DNA of 64,000 nucleotides from Micromonospora chokoriensis. GTDB taxonomy: Bacteria; Actinomycetota; Actinomycetes; Mycobacteriales; Micromonosporaceae. The notes under the pieces were generated by a model that saw only the letters and a program-made list of their open reading frames with translations, was not told where the DNA came from and did not search any database. A program made the translations under genes and the position numbers. The first letter of the stretch is position 1, and each line of letters starts with the position of its first letter. Below, piece after piece: positions 53,579 to 61,621 of the stretch. The stretch lies in NCBI RefSeq assembly GCF_000718555.1, contig NZ_JOAN01000022.1, forward strand, positions 79,974-143,973, written 5' to 3'.

Positions 53579-54106
53579 TCAGGTCGGTGTCGGTGCGGTG
53601 ATCGCCCAGCGCTCGTGGTCGCGCCACGCGCCGTCGATGAACAGGTAGTCCGGGGAGAAGCCCTCCAACCGGAAACCGAGCTTGCGGGCCACCCGCCGGG
53701 ACGGCTCGTTGCCCGGCTGGATGTTCGCCTCCAGCCGGTGCAGCCCGACCGTCGTGAACGCGTGGTCGATCACCAGGGCGACGCCCGCCGAGGCGTGCCC
53801 GGTTCCGCTGTACGGCAGGAACGCCGCATACCCCAGGAAGCCACCACGCAGCGCACCGAGCACGATCCCGCTGATGTTCACGTAGCCGGCGATCTCCCCG
53901 CTGGCCCGGTCGCAGACCAGGTAACCTGCGCTGTCGCGGCGACGGATCCGGCGCAGATAGAGGTCGTACTCCTCGGGGCTGGCCGGCGCGGCCAACCACG
54001 GGTGGTGTAGGTCCCGACTGCGCTGCACGGCGGCGACGAACTCGTCAGAGTCGGTAGGTCGGGGCCGCCGGATCGCGGCAGGACCACCGGTACGCAGGTA
54101 TCTCAC
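53579..54106 (-). CDS. GNAT acetyltransferase (RimJ/RimL-like)
   Basis: 175 residues from the GTG at 54106. GNAT motifs: AIRRPRPTDSDEFVAAVQRS, GYVNISGIVLGALRGGFLGY, SGTGHASAGVALVIDHAFTT, LHRLEANIQPGNEPSRRVAR, LGFRLEGFSPDYLFIDGAWR. It likely acetylates a protein N-terminus or small amine. The start has a weak ribosome binding site. Confidence 0.88.
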   Translation of the reverse strand: MRYLRTGGPAAIRRPRPTDSDEFVAAVQRSRDLHHPWLAAPASPEEYDLYLRRIRRRDSAGYLVCDRASGEIAGYVNISGIVLGALRGGFLGYAAFLPYSGTGHASAGVALVIDHAFTTVGLHRLEANIQPGNEPSRRVARKLGFRLEGFSPDYLFIDGAWRDHERWAITAPTPT

Positions 54107-54203
54107 GGCGGACCACTCTGGCGCAGCGGTGCCGCCGTTGTCCAACGGGCCGCAGGGTGAGCGCCGCCCCCGCGGTCGCGTGATCGCGCTCGCGCCGCGC
54201 GGT

Positions 54204-54286
54204 CGCGTGATCGCGCTCGAACAAGGATGTAGTGGCATCCGACAGCGCACGTGACCACTACATCACTGATCGAGCACGATCACGCG
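54204..54286. repeat. interspersed palindrome, family 2 copy, with flanking direct repeat
   Basis: CGCGTGATCGCGCTCGA ... GATGTAGTGG pairs with CCACTACATC ... TCGAGCACGATCACGCG. It shares GATCG(T/C)GCTCGA and GTAGTGG with the copy at 42368. The left arm is part of a 22-bp unit, CGCGGTCGCGTGATCGCG plus CTCG, directly repeated at 54171-54192 and 54198-54219. Confidence 0.85.
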
Positions 54287-54298
54287 GGCGACGGCGTG

Positions 54299-55033
54299 CT
54301 AGCGGGGCGTCGACAGGCTGAACTCTTGACCATCGGGGTCGGCCAGCACCAGCCGGCCTGCCCCGTCCTGGTCGGCGTCGACAAGGGTCGCCCCGAGCGA
54401 GAGTAACCGGTCGACCTCTGCCTGCCGCTCGACGTCAGCAGCAGGGGCGAGGTCGAAACGCACCCGATCCCTGCCGCCGTTCGGCATCAGTGGTGGGCCA
54501 CCCCAGCTGATCTTCGTGCCCCCCTGCGGCGACTGGATCGCGGTCTCCTCGTCCTGGTCCCAGACCAGCGGCCACCCCAGCGCCGCACTCCAGAAGTAGC
54601 CGACCGCCTGCGACCCGTCGCAGGCCAGCGCACCGACGAAGCCGCAGCCGGAGAGGAACTTGTTGCCCGGCCCGATGACGTCGAACTCGTTGCCCTCCGG
54701 GTCGGCGAGCACTACGTGATCGTCGTCCGGTCCCTGGCCGATGTCGATGTGCCGTGCGCCGAGCTCTAACGCCCGGGCCACCGTCTGCTGCTGGTCCTCC
54801 AGGGAACTGCTCGTCAGATCGAAGTGCATCCGATTCTGGACGACCTTCCGCTGGTCGGTCGGCACGAAGCGCAGCCGGAAGTCGGTGTCGGTCCCCGGCA
54901 GGACCAGGACGCCGTCCTGCGGGTCATCCACCATCTCCCGACCCAGGAGCCCGGACCAGAACCGTCCGAGGAGTACGGGTTGGGCTGCGTCGTAGCTGAT
55001 CGCGAACAGGTGAGACGTCATCGCGCTGCTCAT
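54299..55033 (-). CDS. VOC family (glyoxalase/bleomycin-resistance-like) two-domain protein
   Basis: 244 residues with two VOC modules: HLFAISYDAAQPVLLGRFWS ... VVLADPEGNEFDVI and VGALACDGSQAVGYFWSAAL ... LVLADPDGQEFSLSTPR. The metal ligand pattern is partial (MHFDL; VRFDL), so metal binding is uncertain. The length and duplication are typical of actinobacterial VOC proteins of unknown substrate. Confidence 0.85.
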   Translation of the reverse strand: MSSAMTSHLFAISYDAAQPVLLGRFWSGLLGREMVDDPQDGVLVLPGTDTDFRLRFVPTDQRKVVQNRMHFDLTSSSLEDQQQTVARALELGARHIDIGQGPDDDHVVLADPEGNEFDVIGPGNKFLSGCGFVGALACDGSQAVGYFWSAALGWPLVWDQDEETAIQSPQGGTKISWGGPPLMPNGGRDRVRFDLAPAADVERQAEVDRLLSLGATLVDADQDGAGRLVLADPDGQEFSLSTPR

Positions 55034-55129
55034 CTCCGATCCGGCAGGATGCCCGGAAGCCTAGGGACGAGCCAAGCCGTCCGCACCCGAGTATTCGGCG
55101 AGCCACCGTCGTTGTGATCCACTGGCCGG

Positions 55130-55537
55130 GTGAGTCGATCCCCCGCAGCCCTTCCGGTCGACGTCGCGCTGCGACTGACGGCAGAGTCGAACGTCTGGCT
55201 GTGCACCTTGCGGCGCGACGGCTCCCCGCACCTGACGCCGGTCTGGTTCGTCTACCTCTCCGAAACGTTCTGGGTCGGTTGCGAGAGCCGCAGCGTCAAG
55301 GCCCGCAACGTCGTGATCGACGAACGGGTGTCGCTGGCTCTGGAGGGCGGCAACGCGCCCGTGGTCGCGGAGGGCGCTGCCCGCGTGCACCGAGGCGGGT
55401 TCCCGGGCCCGGTCGTCGAGGCGTTCGCCAGCAAGTACGACGGCTGGGACGTCAGCCGGCAGGTCGGCCCGGACAGCGAGCGGGTGCTGCTGGAGATCCC
55501 GGTTCGACGGTGGCTGCTGGCCGGTACCGCGCAGTAG
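55130..55537 (+). CDS. PPOX-class (F420/FMN-binding split barrel) protein
   Basis: 135 residues from a GTG. WLCTLRRDGSPHLTPVWFVY, FWVGCESRSVKARNVVIDER and VALEIP-like ending (RVLLEIPVRRWLLA) match the PPOX/pyridoxamine-oxidase-like split barrel, many of which in actinobacteria bind F420. It is divergent from the VOC gene. Confidence 0.87.
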   Translation: MSRSPAALPVDVALRLTAESNVWLCTLRRDGSPHLTPVWFVYLSETFWVGCESRSVKARNVVIDERVSLALEGGNAPVVAEGAARVHRGGFPGPVVEAFASKYDGWDVSRQVGPDSERVLLEIPVRRWLLAGTAQ

Positions 55538-55549
55538 ACCCCAACACGG

Positions 55550-55966
55550 TCAGCGCCGTCCGTTCGAGCGGACGAGCCATGGCTTCAGCCACGGGAAGAG
55601 TGCGACAAGGGCGACGGCGAGGGCGGTGATGACGGCGTGCCCGATGCGGCCCGGGGTGATGCCGCTCGCCGGGTCCAGCACGTAGTTGGCGTACCAGTTC
55701 GCAGCAGCGTCCGTCGCCAGCACGGCACAGCCCAGCGCGAGTCCCTCCAGCCGGCGAGCGGCTAACAGCAGTGCGGCCAACGGATCCCACAGCGTCAGGG
55801 ACGCGAAGTAGACCGCCAGCCACCCCGGCAGAGCCAGTTGCGGCCCGAACTGGGGCAGGAGCAGCTGGACCACATGCACCACGGTGCCGTAGGCGAAGAC
55901 CAGCACGGCGACACCCACCACGTATCGAACCGCGAGCGGCACAGAAGCCCACCGGCCAGCGTTCAT
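55550..55966 (-). CDS. four-helix membrane protein
   Basis: 138 residues with four hydrophobic segments (about 12-34, 48-70, 73-95, 110-128) and a short basic end WLVRSNGRR. The family is not recognised. It is convergent with the PPOX-like gene, 12 bp apart. Confidence 0.7.
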   Translation of the reverse strand: MNAGRWASVPLAVRYVVGVAVLVFAYGTVVHVVQLLLPQFGPQLALPGWLAVYFASLTLWDPLAALLLAARRLEGLALGCAVLATDAAANWYANYVLDPASGITPGRIGHAVITALAVALVALFPWLKPWLVRSNGRR

Positions 55967-56058
55967 CCGGCCAGTCTGCCGCAGCTATGAGCCGGCACGG
56001 CACGACGACCTCGCCCAGTCCTACGATCTCCTCCGGTCCTGAAGGGGCGTGCCGATCG

Positions 56059-56352
56059 TCAGAGCGGGCCGGCGACCGTCTGCTCCATCGGCATCGGGAC
56101 CTGGAGAAAAGTCGTGCCGCGCAGGTCCAGCCAGGCCCGGTCCGGTCCACGCACCAGGCGCAGCATCACCCCCTCGCAGGAGGGACAACGGGCGACCAGG
56201 CCCGGGGCGTGCGAGTAGACGTGCAGGCTGGCCATCGAACCGGTCATCCCGCAGTTCTCACAGCGCCCCATCGCGGTGCTCAGGTCGACGGTGAACAGCT
56301 CACGCATCGGGCCGTCGAGCATGTTGCCGTCCAGGTACGACATCTCGGTCAT
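56059..56352 (-). CDS. DUF6510-type zinc-ribbon protein
   Basis: 97 residues. The start at 56352 has GGAG five bases upstream. Two CxxC pairs, CENCG and CPSCEG, form a likely zinc ribbon, as in small actinobacterial DUF6510 proteins. It is 35 bases downstream of the ferredoxin-reductase-like gene in the same direction and probably belongs to the same operon. Confidence 0.78.
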   Translation of the reverse strand: MTEMSYLDGNMLDGPMRELFTVDLSTAMGRCENCGMTGSMASLHVYSHAPGLVARCPSCEGVMLRLVRGPDRAWLDLRGTTFLQVPMPMEQTVAGPL

Positions 56353-56387
56353 CGATTCTCCTCGACACTGCGTGGGAGGGCAGGTGG

Positions 56388-57167
56388 TCAGCCGGTGGGG
56401 CCGAAGCGTTCGGTCTTGACCCGCCGCGACGGGTGCCCCAGCCCGACCAGCAGGTCGGCCACGGTCTCCACGAACGCGGTCGGACCACAGACGTAGGTAA
56501 GCGGTTCCAGGTCCGGCGGCCACCCGTGCGTGTTGACGTCCGCCAACCCGATCCGGTGCGGCTCGCCGCGCCAGCCCTCGGGCGCTTCGCGGGTGTAGAC
56601 GTACGCGATGTCGAGGCCGAAGTCGTCGCGGACCCGGCGGCGCAGCTCGTCGGCGTAGATCACGTCGGTCGGGGTGCGCACCGAGTAGATCAGCCGGAAC
56701 GGTGCCTTGCTGCCCACCGCTCGCCGCGCCCGGATCATCGCCATCAGCGGCACGATGCCGGAGCCGCCGGCGACGAGCTGCACCGGCGCGGTCTCCTCGG
56801 GCCGCCAGATGAACCAGCCACCGAGCGGTCCGCGGACCTCCACCGGGTCACCAACACCATAGACATCGATGAGGTACGGGGACACCTCACCGTCGTGCAC
56901 CCGCTGCACGGTCACCTCGACGCGCGGGCCGCCGGGGCCGTCCACGGCCGGCCCGGCGATGGAGTACGACCGGGCCGCCTGGTAGCCGTCCGGGGCGGTG
57001 AGCCGCAGGTCGACGTGCTGCCCGGGCAGGTGCCCCGGCCAGTCCGGCACCTCCAGCACCAGGGTCTGCGCGGTCGGTGTCTCGACTCGACGCTCCACCA
57101 GCCGGCCCACCTGCCAACGGTTTCGCGTCCGAGGTGAGGTGCTCGTCGCGGCGGCGCGCTCAGTCAC
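56388..57167 (-). CDS. ferredoxin-NADP reductase-like oxidoreductase
   Basis: 259 residues from the GTG at 57167, overlapping the sulfite-oxidase-like gene by 8 bases. FAD-binding ARSYSIAG, NAD(P)-binding LVAGGSGIVPLMAMIR and LTYVCGPTAFVETVADLL are present. There is no ferredoxin domain at the C-terminus. It is likely to feed electrons to the adjacent molybdoprotein. Confidence 0.87.
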   Translation of the reverse strand: MTERAAATSTSPRTRNRWQVGRLVERRVETPTAQTLVLEVPDWPGHLPGQHVDLRLTAPDGYQAARSYSIAGPAVDGPGGPRVEVTVQRVHDGEVSPYLIDVYGVGDPVEVRGPLGGWFIWRPEETAPVQLVAGGSGIVPLMAMIRARRAVGSKAPFRLIYSVRTPTDVIYADELRRRVRDDFGLDIAYVYTREAPEGWRGEPHRIGLADVNTHGWPPDLEPLTYVCGPTAFVETVADLLVGLGHPSRRVKTERFGPTG

Positions 57168-57759
57168 CCTGGTACCGCTGTTCGCGCCACGGGTCACCGT
57201 AGTCGTGGTAGCCGGCGGTCTCCCAGAAACCCGGCTCGTCCATGGTCTTGAGCCGGAGGCCGCGCACCCACTTGGCGGACTTCCAGAAGTACAGGTGCGG
57301 GACCAGCAGCCGCGCCGGCCCGCCGTGCTCGGCGGGCAGCGGGGCGCCGTCGAAGCTGTGCACCACCCAGGCCTGCCCGCCGCGTAGATCGTCCAGCGGC
57401 AGGTTGGTGGTGTACCCGCCGTAGGAGTGCGCGAGCGCGAAGTGCGCTCCGGTGTCGACGTCGGCGAGCAGCGTGTCCAGTGAGACGCCCTGCCAGGTGG
57501 TGCCGAACTTGGACCAGCGGGTGACGCAGTGGATGTCCACCGTCGGCGTCTCCTGCGGCAGGGCCATCAGCTCCTGCCACGACCACCGATGGTCGCTGCC
57601 GTTCTCGGCGGAGATGACGAACTCCCAGGTGTCCAGGGACACCCGGGGAGTCGGCCCGGCCGAGAGCACCGGAAAGTCCTCGGTCAGGTACTGGCCGGGT
57701 GGCAGGGCCGGCTCCTGGGTGCGGGGCCGACCCTGAAAGCCCGGTGACACGATTCCCAT
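57160..57759 (-). CDS. molybdopterin-dependent sulfite oxidase-like protein (YedY-type)
   Basis: 199 residues. DIHCVTRWSKFGTTWQGVSL contains the Mo-coordinating cysteine, followed by AHSYGGYTTNLPLDDLRG and PHLYFWKSAKWVRGLRL, the catalytic core of the MsrP/YedY family. There is no Tat signal peptide, unlike YedY itself, so it may be cytoplasmic. The coupled reductase and zinc-ribbon genes form a three-gene unit with it. Confidence 0.9.
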   Translation of the reverse strand: MGIVSPGFQGRPRTQEPALPPGQYLTEDFPVLSAGPTPRVSLDTWEFVISAENGSDHRWSWQELMALPQETPTVDIHCVTRWSKFGTTWQGVSLDTLLADVDTGAHFALAHSYGGYTTNLPLDDLRGGQAWVVHSFDGAPLPAEHGGPARLLVPHLYFWKSAKWVRGLRLKTMDEPGFWETAGYHDYGDPWREQRYQGD

Positions 57760-57789
57760 TGCACAGTCGTACCACCCGCGTTGGCCGGG

Positions 57790-57805
57790 GCGGGAGCTTT
57801 CCCGC
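57790..57805 (-). terminator. small hairpin after the terC gene
   Basis: GCGGGA and TCCCGC around GCTT, 30 bases downstream of the terC stop on the minus strand. Confidence 0.45.
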
Positions 57806-57834
57806 GTACCCCATCGTCGTCGGGCCCGGTGCGG

Positions 57835-58860
57835 TCAGTGCCGCTCCGCGACGACCTTGCGGTCCTCGGGCAGGTCGCCGCCCCGGGTGGCGCGCAGGCT
57901 GGTCACGGTGACCACCACCAACACACCGATGATCACGCCGAGGGAGGCCAGGGTGGGGATCTGCGGCACGCTGGCCCAGATGCCGTGCGCCCAGTGCAGA
58001 CCCAGCTTGAGGCCGATGAACGCCAGGATGATGGCCAGACCGTAGCTGAGGTGCACCAACCGGCTCAGCGCCGCGTGCAGGACGAAGTAGAGCGCCCGCA
58101 GGCCGAGCAGAGCGAACGCGTTGGTGGCGAACACCAGGTACGGGTCCTCGGTGATGCCGTAGACCGCTGGCACCGAGTCGACAGCGAAGACGATGTCGGT
58201 GGCCAGCACCGCGACCACCACCAGGGCGAACGGCGTGAGTGCCCGCTTGGCGCCCTGCCGGACGGTCATCTTGGTGCCGTGGTAGTCGTCGACCACCGGC
58301 ATGACCTTGCGCAGCAGCTTCACCGAGCGCATCTTGTTGATGTCGACTTCCTGCTGATGCCCGGACATGGCATCGCGCAGCAGCTTCACCGCGGTGGCGA
58401 TGAGGATGATCGCGAAGAGCAGGAAGGCGAAGTCGAGGGTCTGCAGGGCCGCCGCGCCGAGGGCGATGAAGACGGCCCGCAGCACCAGCGCCCCGGCGAT
58501 GCCGTAGAGCAGCACCCGCTGGGCGAGCACCGCCGGCACCGCGAACGCTGCCAGCAGCAGCATGAAGACGAAGAGGTTGTCGACCGAGAGCGACTTCTCC
58601 ACCAGGTAACCGGTCAGGTACTCCACGCCCTGTTGGGAGCCGAAGCGGGACCAGATCCAGCCACCGAACGCCAGCGGCAGCGCGATGTAGAACGCCGACC
58701 AGCCGATGGCCTCCCGCATGGAAACCTCGTGCGGGCGACGCGTGACTAGGAAGTCCAGCACCAACAGCAGGATGACCCCGATGATGGTCACCGCCCACAG
58801 CGTGGGCGTGCCCACCGACGACAGGTCGCTAGCGGCGGACAAATAAGACACTTCGGTCAT
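57835..58860 (-). CDS. TerC family integral membrane protein
   Basis: 341 residues with about nine transmembrane segments. Conserved acidic motifs of the family are present: FFLVTRR-like start followed by KSLSVDNLFVFMLLLAAFAV and DIVFAVDSVPAVYGITEDPY. Family members (Alx, MntP-linked TerC) export manganese or help metallate secreted proteins. A probable manganese riboswitch lies directly upstream, which supports an Mn-related role. Confidence 0.92.
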   Translation of the reverse strand: MTEVSYLSAASDLSSVGTPTLWAVTIIGVILLLVLDFLVTRRPHEVSMREAIGWSAFYIALPLAFGGWIWSRFGSQQGVEYLTGYLVEKSLSVDNLFVFMLLLAAFAVPAVLAQRVLLYGIAGALVLRAVFIALGAAALQTLDFAFLLFAIILIATAVKLLRDAMSGHQQEVDINKMRSVKLLRKVMPVVDDYHGTKMTVRQGAKRALTPFALVVVAVLATDIVFAVDSVPAVYGITEDPYLVFATNAFALLGLRALYFVLHAALSRLVHLSYGLAIILAFIGLKLGLHWAHGIWASVPQIPTLASLGVIIGVLVVVTVTSLRATRGGDLPEDRKVVAERH

Positions 58861-58882
58861 GGCTCTCCTCGAACACCGTCAT
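58829..58882 (-). CDS. short upstream reading frame overlapping terC
   Basis: An ATG in the loop of the RBS-proximal hairpin (58882) opens a 17-codon frame (MTVFEESHDRSVLFVRR) in a different frame that runs across the terC start and stops inside it. It could affect terC translation, but no evidence shows that it is translated. Confidence 0.3.
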   Translation of the reverse strand: MTVFEESHDRSVLFVRR

Positions 58883-58985
58883 GTTCGAGGTCTCCTTCAC
58901 CCACCACCTGATGGGCAACCACCCGAGGCACGCCGGGCGTGCCGTACTGACCGGAATGGTTCGTGGGAAGTACTCCCCTCGTACG
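58863..58985 (-). promoter_or_regulatory. probable manganese riboswitch (yybP-ykoY type) with RBS-proximal hairpin
   Basis: Read on the minus strand the leader holds GAGGGGAGTACTTCCC, CGGTCAGTACGGC and GGTGAAGGAGACCTCGAA, the pattern of the yybP-ykoY class that precedes TerC-type genes. After it, CTCGAAC and GTTCGAG form a 7-bp hairpin whose 3' arm runs into the GAGGAG ribosome binding site before the ATG at 58860. The family senses Mn(II) and the context fits; the exact limits are estimated by eye. Confidence 0.72.
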
Positions 58986-59074
58986 GCAAGGTTAGGCCAG
59001 GCAGAATCGCCACGCCAAGCGGGACATCGATAGTTGCCCTGGTAAACCGCTGTGTGTACTCGGAACGAGCGCTG

Positions 59075-59485
59075 TCAGCCCCGACGCAGCGTCGCTCCCG
59101 GGGCCATCGCCTGCTCCACCAGCCCTCGATAGTCACGCGGCAACTGGGTCACCACGTCATCGAACTCACCGCCGGTGATCGCCTCGCGCAAAGTGGTGAA
59201 GACCGCTCGGCTGGCATCCCGGGCAGCAGGCTCCTGCACACCGGCGCGCAGCGCGACCCGGGCGACGAACTCCGCCGCGCCGAACCGGTCCGCCTGCTCG
59301 GTGCTCGGGCTCGGCTTGAGCACCAACTGCAGCGGCTGGGGCAACTGGGCGGCCAGGTCCAGGACCTCGCCGCCGGTCAACCGCTCGGCGAACGTCTCCA
59401 ACACGGCGCGGGTCAGCTCCACCGCCCGCTCGGAGGATGTGGCGGTGCGCTGGGAAACCTGGTCGATGAAGGTGTCGTAGTTCAT
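59075..59485 (-). CDS. DUF2267 protein
   Basis: 136 residues from the ATG at 59485 with GGGAG upstream. NYDTFIDQVSQRTATSSERA, VLETFAERLTGGEVLDLAAQ and FTTLREAITGGEFDDVVTQL are the repeated DUF2267 pattern. A sigma-B-like promoter lies 35 bases upstream. The same domain recurs in the fusion protein at 49129. Family members are often stress-induced in actinobacteria. Confidence 0.88.
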   Translation of the reverse strand: MNYDTFIDQVSQRTATSSERAVELTRAVLETFAERLTGGEVLDLAAQLPQPLQLVLKPSPSTEQADRFGAAEFVARVALRAGVQEPAARDASRAVFTTLREAITGGEFDDVVTQLPRDYRGLVEQAMAPGATLRRG

Positions 59486-59520
59486 CGCGTACTCCCTTGG
59501 GCTCGCGTCGGCGCCTGCGG

Positions 59521-59545
59521 GTACCCGCGGCGGCGCAGGAGAAAC
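59521..59545 (-). promoter_or_regulatory. sigma-B/SigH-like promoter for the DUF2267 gene
   Basis: On the minus strand GTTT (59542-59545) and GGGTAC (59521-59526) are separated by 15 bases, matching the actinobacterial consensus GTTT-N(14-17)-GGGTAY. The -10 element is 35 bases before the start codon at 59485. Confidence 0.6.
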
Positions 59546-59641
59546 GGCGCCGGGATTCCTCTCCGAAGGGGGCGTGACCGGCGGGCGGGCGGGTAACCGC
59601 CGCCGGTCGTCACCACATCGATGCCCGAGGGAGCCCACGCC

Positions 59642-59914
59642 ATGGCGAGCTACGCCGAAGTCCTGCAGTACCTGTCGAGCCTGGACTACCCGGCCGAGAA
59701 GGACGCCGTGGTCCGCGAGGCCGAACGGGAAGGCGCACCGCCGGACGTGCTCAAGGCGCTACGCGCCCTGCCGCCGGTCGACTACGCCAACGGGACCGAG
59801 GTGGCCCGCTCGGCCGGAATCGAGGCGGCACCCGAGGTAGGCCCCGCGCAACGGGCCGAGCAGGCCCGGGACAAGAAGCACAACCGGGTCTCGCAGCATT
59901 TGCGCGGTATCTGA
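59642..59914 (+). CDS. DUF2795 protein
   Basis: 90 residues. The start at 59642 has GAGGGAG eight bases upstream. SYAEVLQYLSSLDYPAEKDA followed by VVREAEREGAPPDVLKALRA is the DUF2795 signature. It is divergent from the DUF2267 gene, and both look like stress-linked small proteins. Confidence 0.88.
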   Translation: MASYAEVLQYLSSLDYPAEKDAVVREAEREGAPPDVLKALRALPPVDYANGTEVARSAGIEAAPEVGPAQRAEQARDKKHNRVSQHLRGI

Positions 59915-59957
59915 CCCACGGTGACGCCCACAGCCCTGTGACCCGGGAGCGGCACGG

Positions 59958-60623
59958 ATGAGCCAGACCGGCCCCGACCGGCCAGCGGATGTGCGCTTCC
60001 CGGCCGCGGTACAGATCGCCGTGGTGGCAGTGGTCGGCGTCATCGCCGGCTGCGCCTTCGCGGTGCTGCTGCCACTGCCGCTCGCCGCCCTGGCCGGCTG
60101 GGACGTCGGCGCGCTGAGCTGGCTCGCGCTGGTCTGGCACAAGCTCTGGCCGATGGACGCCGAGCGGACCGCAAAGCTGGCTGTCCACGAGGACCCGAAC
60201 CGGGCGATCCGGGACGCCCTGCTGCTCGTCGCCTGCCTGGCCAGCCTCCTGGCCGTCGGGCTGGTCGTGGCCAGCGCGCAGAGCGCACCACCCGGCCTCA
60301 GTCGGGAACTGCACAGCGGCCTGGGCGTACTCAGCGTGGTGCTCTCCTGGTTCGTGGTGCACACCGTGTTCGCCGCCCGGTACGCCCGGATCTACTACAC
60401 GGGCCCGGACGGCGGGGTGAACTTCAACCAGCCCGAACCGCCGCGCTACTCCGACTTCGCGTACGTCGCGTTCACCATCGGGACGACGTTCCAGATCTCC
60501 GACACCAACCTGACCAGCAACGAGATGCGGCGCACGGTGCTACGGCACTCGATGGTGTCGTACCTGTTCGGCGCGTTCATCATCGCCGTGACCGTGAACC
60601 TGCTGGCGGGTCTGGCCCGCTGA
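59958..60623 (+). CDS. DUF1345 membrane protein
   Basis: 221 residues with about five transmembrane segments and the conserved DFAYVAFTIGTTFQISDTNL of the DUF1345 family. It starts 44 bases after the DUF2795 stop and may be cotranscribed. Function unknown. Confidence 0.88.
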   Translation: MSQTGPDRPADVRFPAAVQIAVVAVVGVIAGCAFAVLLPLPLAALAGWDVGALSWLALVWHKLWPMDAERTAKLAVHEDPNRAIRDALLLVACLASLLAVGLVVASAQSAPPGLSRELHSGLGVLSVVLSWFVVHTVFAARYARIYYTGPDGGVNFNQPEPPRYSDFAYVAFTIGTTFQISDTNLTSNEMRRTVLRHSMVSYLFGAFIIAVTVNLLAGLAR

Positions 60624-60885
60624 GCGCTTGGCCGGCCGCGCTGGCCCCGGAGGCGTCACGGGGCGGGGCCGAACGAATCGCCGGGACAGGCGGGCGCCCC
60701 TGGTCACGAACCGCGACCTAGGGCGCCACACAAGCCTGTCCAGGCGGTGAACCACGTCCGAACCGGTCGCGGTCACCAGGCGGTGGAGGTCCGCTCGAAC
60801 CGAGCGGCCAGCACTACCGGGTCCAACCATACGACAGAACATCCTCCGTTTGGTCAGAATTTGGGGAAGTGTGGGCCAGGGCACG

Positions 60886-61554
60886 TTACGGCCGACCAGC
60901 CACCTCCGCGTACCGATGCTCCAGGTCGACCCGGGCCAACGCCCCCACCAACCAGGCCAGCTGCTCCGACTCGCCACTGGCCAGGCCGGCCAGGTCGTCC
61001 GCCGACCTGCCCAGCCCGAGCCGACGCGCGGCGGCCAACGCCCGCCGGTCGGCAACCGGGGCTACCTCCCGCCACAGCGCCTGCGCCTCGCGGAGAAACA
61101 GGTCGACGACCGGATCGTCCACGCCGGGAAGCTCGGCGAGCAGCGCCCGCTCCCGGACCGGGTCGTGGTGTGCCACCGCCCGCAACCGGCGCAGATCACC
61201 CCGGTACCGCTCGACCACCGTCCGGGCCAGGTCACCCAGCACGTCAGCGAGCGTGTCCACATCACCACGCTGACCGCTGGCGCGCAGCACCCGCACCCGG
61301 TCCTCATGCAGCGAACGCGCCAGCCGGGCCGCGCTGTCCCACCCCTCGTCGCGCAACGCCCGCGCCCCGTCCAGCGCCCGCCGGAAGTCACCACGTCGGG
61401 CCAGCAAGAGCGACAGATAGAGCACCTGGAACAGGCTCGCCGGGTTGTTGGTCACCCGAAACCCGTACTGCTCAGCGAAGCCCCGCCCGCTACCGGCGAG
61501 CCGGCGAGCCAGGCGTTTACGGTCCTCCACCGGGGTGATCAGAGTGGTCGCCAT
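60886..61554 (-). CDS. hypothetical helical protein, remotely endonuclease III-like
   Basis: 222 residues from the ATG at 61554. The segment NPASLFQVLYLSLLLARRGD, then YRGDLRRLRAVAHHDPVRER, resembles actinobacterial proteins annotated as endonuclease III-like, but the helix-hairpin-helix and the catalytic lysine/aspartate cannot be found. I treat it as a family of unknown function. It has good codon bias and shares its direction with the pirin gene. Confidence 0.6.
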   Translation of the reverse strand: MATTLITPVEDRKRLARRLAGSGRGFAEQYGFRVTNNPASLFQVLYLSLLLARRGDFRRALDGARALRDEGWDSAARLARSLHEDRVRVLRASGQRGDVDTLADVLGDLARTVVERYRGDLRRLRAVAHHDPVRERALLAELPGVDDPVVDLFLREAQALWREVAPVADRRALAAARRLGLGRSADDLAGLASGESEQLAWLVGALARVDLEHRYAEVAGRP

Positions 61555-61621
61555 GCCGGCGACTACCCGCGCCGCCGACGGCCACACCGGGCGCGCGGGG
61601 CCGCCCCGGTGCGGGTTCGCG

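Noticed and set aside
57194..58798. 534-codon open frame on the minus strand
   Set aside because: Out of frame with terC and the sulfite-oxidase-like gene, which are both well supported.
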